Notes under the pieces: model-generated
Databases searched by the model: none
Told to the model about the DNA's origin: nothing
Seen by the model: the letters and a program-made list of their open reading frames with translations, nothing else
In this document: positions 14,504 to 19,378 of the stretch, one piece after another
Layout: the number at the start of each line of letters is the position of its first letter
How positions within the stretch are numbered: position 1 is the first letter of the stretch
Assembly: GCA_001465935.1 (NCBI GenBank)
Contig: LNKV01000121.1
Coordinates: 1 to 19,378, forward strand
DNA from: Clarireedia homoeocarpa
Lineage: Eukaryota; Ascomycota; Leotiomycetes; Helotiales; Rutstroemiaceae
Reading direction: 5' to 3'
DNA: 19,378 bases
Program-made: the position numbers and the translations under genes

Positions 14504-17147
14504 CTATGCATTTACCTGTTCCTCCTTTCCCCGACAGTCGATTGCACTGTCGAATGCCTTGATCATCCCATCGTACATTATACTATGGTCGTGGAATGTG
14601 CCGGTAAAGATCGCTCCGTCCCTGATTGGAAAAAGAATATGTCGGAGTTCGCGAGCCAACGGCTTGAGATTCTCGAACTTCGGCGCAAACTCCACGATGA
14701 TCTTCTCAAATCTATTTTTGTCCATATCCCCCACCTTATTCCGAGCAATATCTGCATATGTTCCAGTATACCAACCTCGCAGTAGATTGGTCCTCAATCT
14801 TATCAGCTTATTAAGTTTTGGTCTACCGGTACCTTCGTAGCCATATCGGACGCATATCCATAAGAAAACGTAAAAAAATGACTCGAGGTCGTGCCGATAT
14901 GTATGACCGTTGCCTTCAAGAACCTCGATCGCCATAAACTGCATTGTGCCAGTCCGGTGACGAGCTCCACTTGGCATACTATCCAACTCCTTTGCCAAGT
15001 CCAAGTCAATTAGTCTTCCTTTTGGGTCACCTTCAGCAGGGAGCTCGGTGATGATGATGTTATTTTCGGAGATATCCCGATGTAAAATCTTTCCATCCTC
15101 TAGTAGCGACTTATGGCCTCGAATTGCATCGCGTAGCACCTCTAAAAGCTCTCTAACTGAACGATATTCGCGGAGAGGTCGTCCAGCCGGTGAAGTCACC
15201 AAACAGTAGTTTACTCGGTTGTCGTACATCTCACTTTCGAAATCCGTGAAACTGTCGACTCCGTCTTCCTGAATACAGTTAACGTTGTTCCGCTGCCACT
15301 CATTCCGACAGTGGGCCAGACTGTCAACTACCGTTTCTTGAATGCTATGAGCGCCGATTGCATCTAGCTCGCCTTCTTTAATATGCACATTCGTCCCGCT
15401 GGCATGACTACCGTCGGATTTAGATCTCTTAAGTCTGCTCCCCGGATCAAGTCTTTCATTTCTTTTTCTTTTCAGTCCAGAGGAAGAGGTACTTGCACCA
15501 ATTCCTAGGCCCTTCAAGCGATTCGCACTACTCCCTGATCTTCCTCTGAGACTTGATTTAGAGTACGCCCCACTGGATTCCGGACTGCCGTCGACCCAAG
15601 AAGCTTTGCTCGATAGCTTTCGTGGTCTTCCGAACTTCATATCTCGTCGGAAATGCGAAATAGTGTCCGGGTCGCCGTCAATAACAATCTGCTCATGATT
15701 GAACCACGTAGCAATACCTGTGACTCCCCTCTCTTTGGCCAACTTCAACAGTTCTCCCTCCCGCTGCCTTTTATCAGACGGCCAAGCAAACTTGACCACA
15801 TACTCCCATTCCGTGGAGTCGCTCCTCCTTCCTCGATAACACGTTGTTCCACGGCACACTATCGCTTTTGTCGAGGCGATTGGTTCGTCCTCCAAAGAAA
15901 TTTTCACATCTCGTGCCACGATGTACTTGCCGTTGCCATCGTGCTTAACGAATGTATTCAACCCCAACTCGGCGTCCGTCATCAATGCATATCCAGCAAT
16001 AACCCTAACGAATCGCTCAGGCTCTTTGTGTATATCGAACTTCTCAGAGTTGTACAAGCCAGATCTGTCGAATACCCAGAGTCACATCATGCTTCCGCAG
16101 ATCGTAAAACCAGGGACGAATCGCCGCTCCGGTTGACTTCCGAATACTTCACGCGCATACCCTGCCAACTGTACCAATGTTTTTCTATAGCCATCCTCAT
16201 CGGGATTCTGTTTGTGTTCCCCAATGACAAGTACATTTGACCAGTCGTATTCACCGCTCAGTAGAACAGCGTCGGTAGAGGTAAGAAAAATGTCAAGCTT
16301 GCGATCAGCCTCCGAGCCCCTCAACATTTTGTTCGTCGATGTGTAATACCTACGGCCTAATCTGCTGAGAATGGTGTCCTGGAATTTCGTGAACCACTCA
16401 AAAAATGGACCTTGAAGTGAAGGCTCTGGCCACCCGCTCCAACGGCCTTCTGCATATTGGGCCCTCGACTCTTCGTAGATATCCCTCGTCTTATTTGTCC
16501 AAGACTTCCCATTAAAGTATCGTTCGTAGAAGCCTCCGACATCATAGTAGACTCGCCCGGTAAGCTCCTCGAGTATTCGCTGATCAACTTCGTCGTGTGT
16601 CTGCTCAACCCCCCTCTGAGAAGCCGAGCTGGATCGAAGCGGCGTATCGAGGACGGCTTTCTCGAAGGCAGTCGGAGGCGTGATGGGATTTGTTCGCGCG
16701 ACCAACCCAAACACAGCAAGCCAAATATCCGCATCGTTCCAGGTTGGTGTATAAGGTTTATTCCTGACAATGTGGTCGACTAAAGATATTGCTAATATGA
16801 TATCCAGCTGGTTCGAATCTGCCCGACCATATAAAATACCAAGGTCGCCAGCTAGAGTTCTGTCACCAATTCGTGAAGGAAGGATACGGCTTGCTGGTTG
16901 ATTTTGCAAAGCTAGAATAAGGTCGAGTACAAGACTTTTGACAACTATATATATTAGTAAGAAACATAATCCCAAGAAGTTGAGCTATATCTGCGGTGGT
17001 AGCCGTTGAAAAAACGATTTGCACTGTATCGGACGACAACGCGATACCAAGATCAGAACGTGTCGATTCAAAGCGACGACAGAAGTTGCCTAGCCCTTCC
17101 TTGATCGGTTCGCTTCTGATTTTGTCCAGTTCGGAGGCTGTAGCCAT
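14504..17147 (-). pseudogene. FunK1-type fungal protein kinase gene with one nonsense codon
   Basis: The protein starts at ATG 17147 (MATASELDKIRSEPIKEG). A short intron or frameshift near 16,940-17,020 shifts to the frame that reads LALQNQPASRILPSR. I could not fix its borders: GTTTCT with an AAAAG acceptor (31 nt) or GTGCAA with an ATATAG acceptor (40 nt) would both restore frame, and both are shorter than the other introns here. The N-terminal half includes a VLVIGEHKQNPDED segment. At 16082-16084 a TGA follows GFTICGSMM and precedes LWVFDRSGLY; the FunK1 family normally has R or another residue there, so this is a probable CGA-to-TGA change. Downstream the kinase core is intact: VVKFAWPSDK (ATP-site lysine), a polar KR/S-rich insert, LHRDISENNIII (catalytic HRD, near 15,074-15,082), LIDLDLAKE (DLD in place of DFG), the RTGTMQFMAIEVL activation-segment end and RHDLESFFYVFLW. 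It ends at 14504. Such kinases are expanded and fast-evolving in fungi; substrates are mostly unknown. Confidence 0.85.
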
Positions 17148-17419
17148 GATGGCAGATTGAAAAGGTCGTAAATGGAGGACTGAGGACCTGCGATGCGAGG
17201 ATACAAGTTGTCGCGAATCTTGGTTTCCTCTATTCCACCTTCGCTATAGGACAATACCTGTCGATTGTTGATTGGAGGAGATCAATGCAATATAATAGTT
17301 ACAGCTTATAGTATCCACTTTCTAACTCCGAGGTACTAGCCAGCAACTGGTATGTATATGCCCCTTTTTTTCCTCTTCTTTTCCGAGCAGCATTATTCAA
17401 ATTTCTCTTTTCGAACAAT
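17148..17419. promoter_or_regulatory. Divergent promoter region
   Basis: Only 272 bp separate the ATG of the minus-strand FunK1 gene from the ATG of the plus-strand gene at 17420. Before the plus-strand start there is a long pyrimidine tract (CCCCTTTTTTTCCTCTTC, about 17,360-17,380), a pattern common ahead of fungal start sites. No specific binding site can be named. Confidence 0.5.
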
Positions 17420-18141
17420 ATGACTTCTCGTACTTCGGATTCATCCCTATTATGTGTTTATGAAACGTCGAAAACGCTTTACACAGAATTCATCGAAGCT
17501 GTAAATTCATATCGTTGCCAGCCGGAATTCTATCCATTGATAAAATTAGACCTAGACAGCCTAAAGTATCTTGAACCATCACCGCTAGGAGACCGTGTAA
17601 TTACGAGAGTTCTTGCTATTCGCTGCGCAACTCATCGAGATCTAGGAAACATAGGAACTAATCTACTCCTAACATATATAATAATAAACCTCTGTGAGCT
17701 AATATCTTCGAAATTTATGGTTTTCATCTTCTAATATTCTCCATAGATGATGAACTTCACGTTAACGAATTTCACGAGCGCTTCGGCCATGCTTCGGCTT
17801 TTCACAACGATCTGGCAATAGACCGAGCATGGGATCCTCGTCAGGCGCCTGAGATAACCGGTGAAACTATTATAAATCATTATCTCCAGCTCTGTGCACG
17901 ATTGCAAGAGCCTGTATTGTCGAGGGAGAGATACAGCCAGTTGAAGAAAGATATGTGTGGATTTCACCCAAACGCTGATGATTGTGGTTGGAAAAGATCC
18001 ATCGATGAAGGGTATATCGGTCAGAAAGACCCTTTCGGAGGAATAAGAGGATACTTCACGGCTTGTATCAACTTCTGCTGGGGTTTAGTTCAGAAAATGT
18101 GGTATTGGAGTGATCAAGGCTATGCTTCTACGCACAGATGA
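17420..18141 (+). CDS. Two-exon hypothetical protein, 222 aa
   Basis: Exon 1 is 17420-17693 and exon 2 is 17747-18141, joined in phase 1. The 53-nt intron has a GTGAGC donor, a TCTAAT branch and a CATAG acceptor. The protein starts MTSRTSDSSLLCVYETSK. The first exon ends LLLTYIIINL, and the junction makes a Tyr codon leading into DELHVNEFHERFGHASAFH. Later segments are EITGETIINHYLQLCARL and the G/W-rich C-terminal GQKDPFGGIRGYFTACINF...WYWSDQG. Three C-terminal cysteines and several Trp and Gly residues suggest a compact domain. No signal peptide or membrane helix is clear, and the family is not recognised. It shares a promoter region with the FunK1 gene. The frame could continue in another exon after 18141, but I found no good splice pair. 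Confidence 0.55.
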
Positions 18142-19241
18142 ATAAGTTTGTTGAAAGGCGGGTTATTTGCCCAAGATGGTTCTCAGGAGACTATAGTCTC
18201 TAATTTTTCATATCAGGTGGAAAATCTCGTGGAGACCTTGATTGTAGACCTATTCTATAGCAAGACGGAAAAAGAAAAGTTAATCGGATTCTCTTTCCGT
18301 GCAAGATCATGCTTTGTTTTTTGGGCAAGAAATAGTACCAGGTGGTTGAGGTTGCCGCCGTTGAGCTGCATCTCGATCACTGAGATAAGTTGCAGCTCGT
18401 TATGCACCTCGCAAATCCCTATGTGAATTTGGAAAGTCAGTCCTCGGTGCGTATGTCTCACAGGGGGTTCTACAGCCTGCCATTTTAGCTCGGAAGGATT
18501 ACATTGTAGTGGTATGTACCCTTATGCAGTTGTCTTGTGGGAAGTGTTACTCAGGACTATTTTGGAGGATTTACCAATGCAAGTATTGCAAATTCAAGAC
18601 TTGCGAGAGCTGCTTGGAGAAATCGTAAGGATTCACGCAGTAAGTCATCCCAGCCTACTACTCTGGCAACAATTCATTATACCCTCGGCCACTGATGTTG
18701 TAAATGGTTACCAGATACTTTCTCGGCGGGAATGTCAACGTTCGAAAACTTGGTGATATGGAGCTATATGCATGACGTGGAGTCGTATACATTATGCAGT
18801 ATGCTGCAGCACCATGTCTAGTTGCCTCCCATAAGGGGGGAGGAAAGTGATAGGTGGACGCAAGTTGGTCCTGGTTATCATATTACGAAATGAGGAAACT
18901 CGTTATCCTATCCCGCGGGCACATTTAATCAAAGGAGAATATCATCTACATTACAAGGATTGCTACTTACCCTGCTTCTCCTAGAGCAGACAAATTGATC
19001 ATGTAACTTACCCTTGGAGTGCACCGCTCAGGGATTATACGGCATACAGGAACAGGAGACCTCAGCACTAATTTTATGTTTCTTTTTCTGAATACTACTA
19101 TTGAACCCAGTTGAGTTACGGAAATCTTCGTCTCAAATCTTATATTATATTCTCGAAGCTCCCCGAAGCTCTCTCCACAACACATTCACGTTCTAACAGT
19201 CTTTCCGAGTCTTGATACCAATATTCTTGGCTACTACTATC
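18142..19241. other. Intergenic, no gene recognised
   Basis: Plus-strand ORFs at 18148-18426 and 18514-18756 have partly protein-like stretches (ILEDLPMQVLQIQDLRELLG) but no good starts or splice links, so I do not call them. A run of CCC/GGGGGG lies near 18,825-18,840. Near 18,970-19,002 a degenerate copy of the 39-bp tandem unit occurs (CCCTGCTTCTCCTAGAGCAG). The last part is the upstream region of the gene starting at 19242. Confidence 0.35.
18970..19002 (+). repeat. Degenerate copy of the 39-bp repeat unit
   Basis: ACCCTGCTTCTC followed by CTAGAGCAGACAAATTGAT aligns with the unit repeated at 10262-10378, with a gap where that unit has GCCTGTCCCT. The shared CTAGAGCAGACAA core is exact. 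It suggests a dispersed repeat family rather than a purely local duplication. Confidence 0.5.
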
Positions 19242-19378
19242 ATGGATCCTAACTCCCAAACTGTAAGCTCCGGGATCTCTCTCATATTCATGTATTCTAA
19301 TAATATCCAGGTTAGCGGTACCAACGAGAAGCAGCAGGGTCAAGACCTATCTAACCCGGAAACGAAGAGAAATAACCA
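19242..19378 (+). CDS. 5' exons of a gene running off the right edge
   Basis: ATG 19242 begins MDPNSQT, ending at 19262. A 48-nt intron follows (GTAAGC donor, TTCTAAT branch, ATCCAG acceptor at 19310). Exon 2 then reads VSGTNEKQQGQDLSNPETKR, in frame to the window end. The N-terminus is polar and probably disordered. Too little is present to name a family. The splice signals are good and the joined frame has no stop. Confidence 0.55.
   Translation, partial: MDPNSQTVSSGISLIFMYSNNIQVSGTNEKQQGQDLSNPETKRNN

Noticed and set aside
16082..16084. Selenocysteine or programmed readthrough at TGA
   Set aside because: Filamentous ascomycetes lack the selenocysteine system, and the context is not an efficient readthrough motif. 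Nonsense mutation is simpler.
15653..16240. 195-codon plus-strand ORF
   Set aside because: It is antisense to the clear kinase coding frame and has no fungal gene features.
16795..16830. GGTTCGAATC, resembling a tRNA B box
   Set aside because: It lies inside the well-supported FunK1 coding frame (coding NQL on the minus strand), and no A box or cloverleaf is found at the right distance.
18138..18756. Decayed gene in the frame starting ATG 18138
   Set aside because: Some stretches look protein-like, but stops occur about once per 20 codons, as expected by chance, and no family is recognisable.

Overview
The window looks like accessory DNA from a filamentous ascomycete (Pezizomycotina). The coding signal is broken into short exons by 46-98 nt introns with GTAAGT/GTATAT-type donors, CTAAC/CTAAT branch sites and AG acceptors. 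Two recognisable families, a FunK1-type fungal kinase and a divergent RasGEF-domain protein, are typical of expanded accessory families in such fungi. Gene density is low, several genes carry in-frame stops, and non-autonomous mobile elements and duplications are scattered between them. The species cannot be named from the sequence.

Layout. 1-3,180 is mostly non-coding. It holds a repeat that recurs at 14.0-14.3 kb, a 109-bp foldback element and a few weak exon candidates. 3,180-4,422 (-) is a three-exon gene of unknown function. 4,882-5,080 and 7,272-7,470 are a 199-bp direct duplication. Between them lie a gene with one internal stop (5,191-6,270, +) and a complete non-autonomous hAT-type element (6,710-7,085) with an 8-bp target duplication. 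7,786-9,632 (-) is a four-exon RasGEF-domain gene. 10,095-10,378 is a cluster of two large palindromes and a triple 39-bp tandem repeat. It lies just upstream of a three-exon + strand gene (10,416-12,584) that encodes a putative nuclear protein whose C-terminal peptide repeats are cut short by a stop. 12,881-13,259 (-) is a small gene visible only after splicing. 14,011-14,315 is the compact copy of the 5' repeat. 14,504-17,147 (-) is a FunK1 kinase gene with one in-frame TGA. It is divergent from a two-exon gene of unknown function (17,420-18,141, +). The first exons of another + strand gene lie at the right edge (19,242-19,378).

No shared pathway is evident. Kinase and Ras-GEF genes suggest signalling families, but no operon-like or cluster logic is visible. 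The main theme is an accessory region with element insertion and transition-type nonsense decay, compatible with repeat-induced point mutation (RIP). I did not find convincing evidence of a wholly new biological system. The most distinctive items are the palindrome/tandem-repeat block beside the repeat-tailed gene, the two-locus repeat that differs by a 1.29-kb segment, and the possible nuclease-like motif in the N-terminal half of the FunK1 protein.
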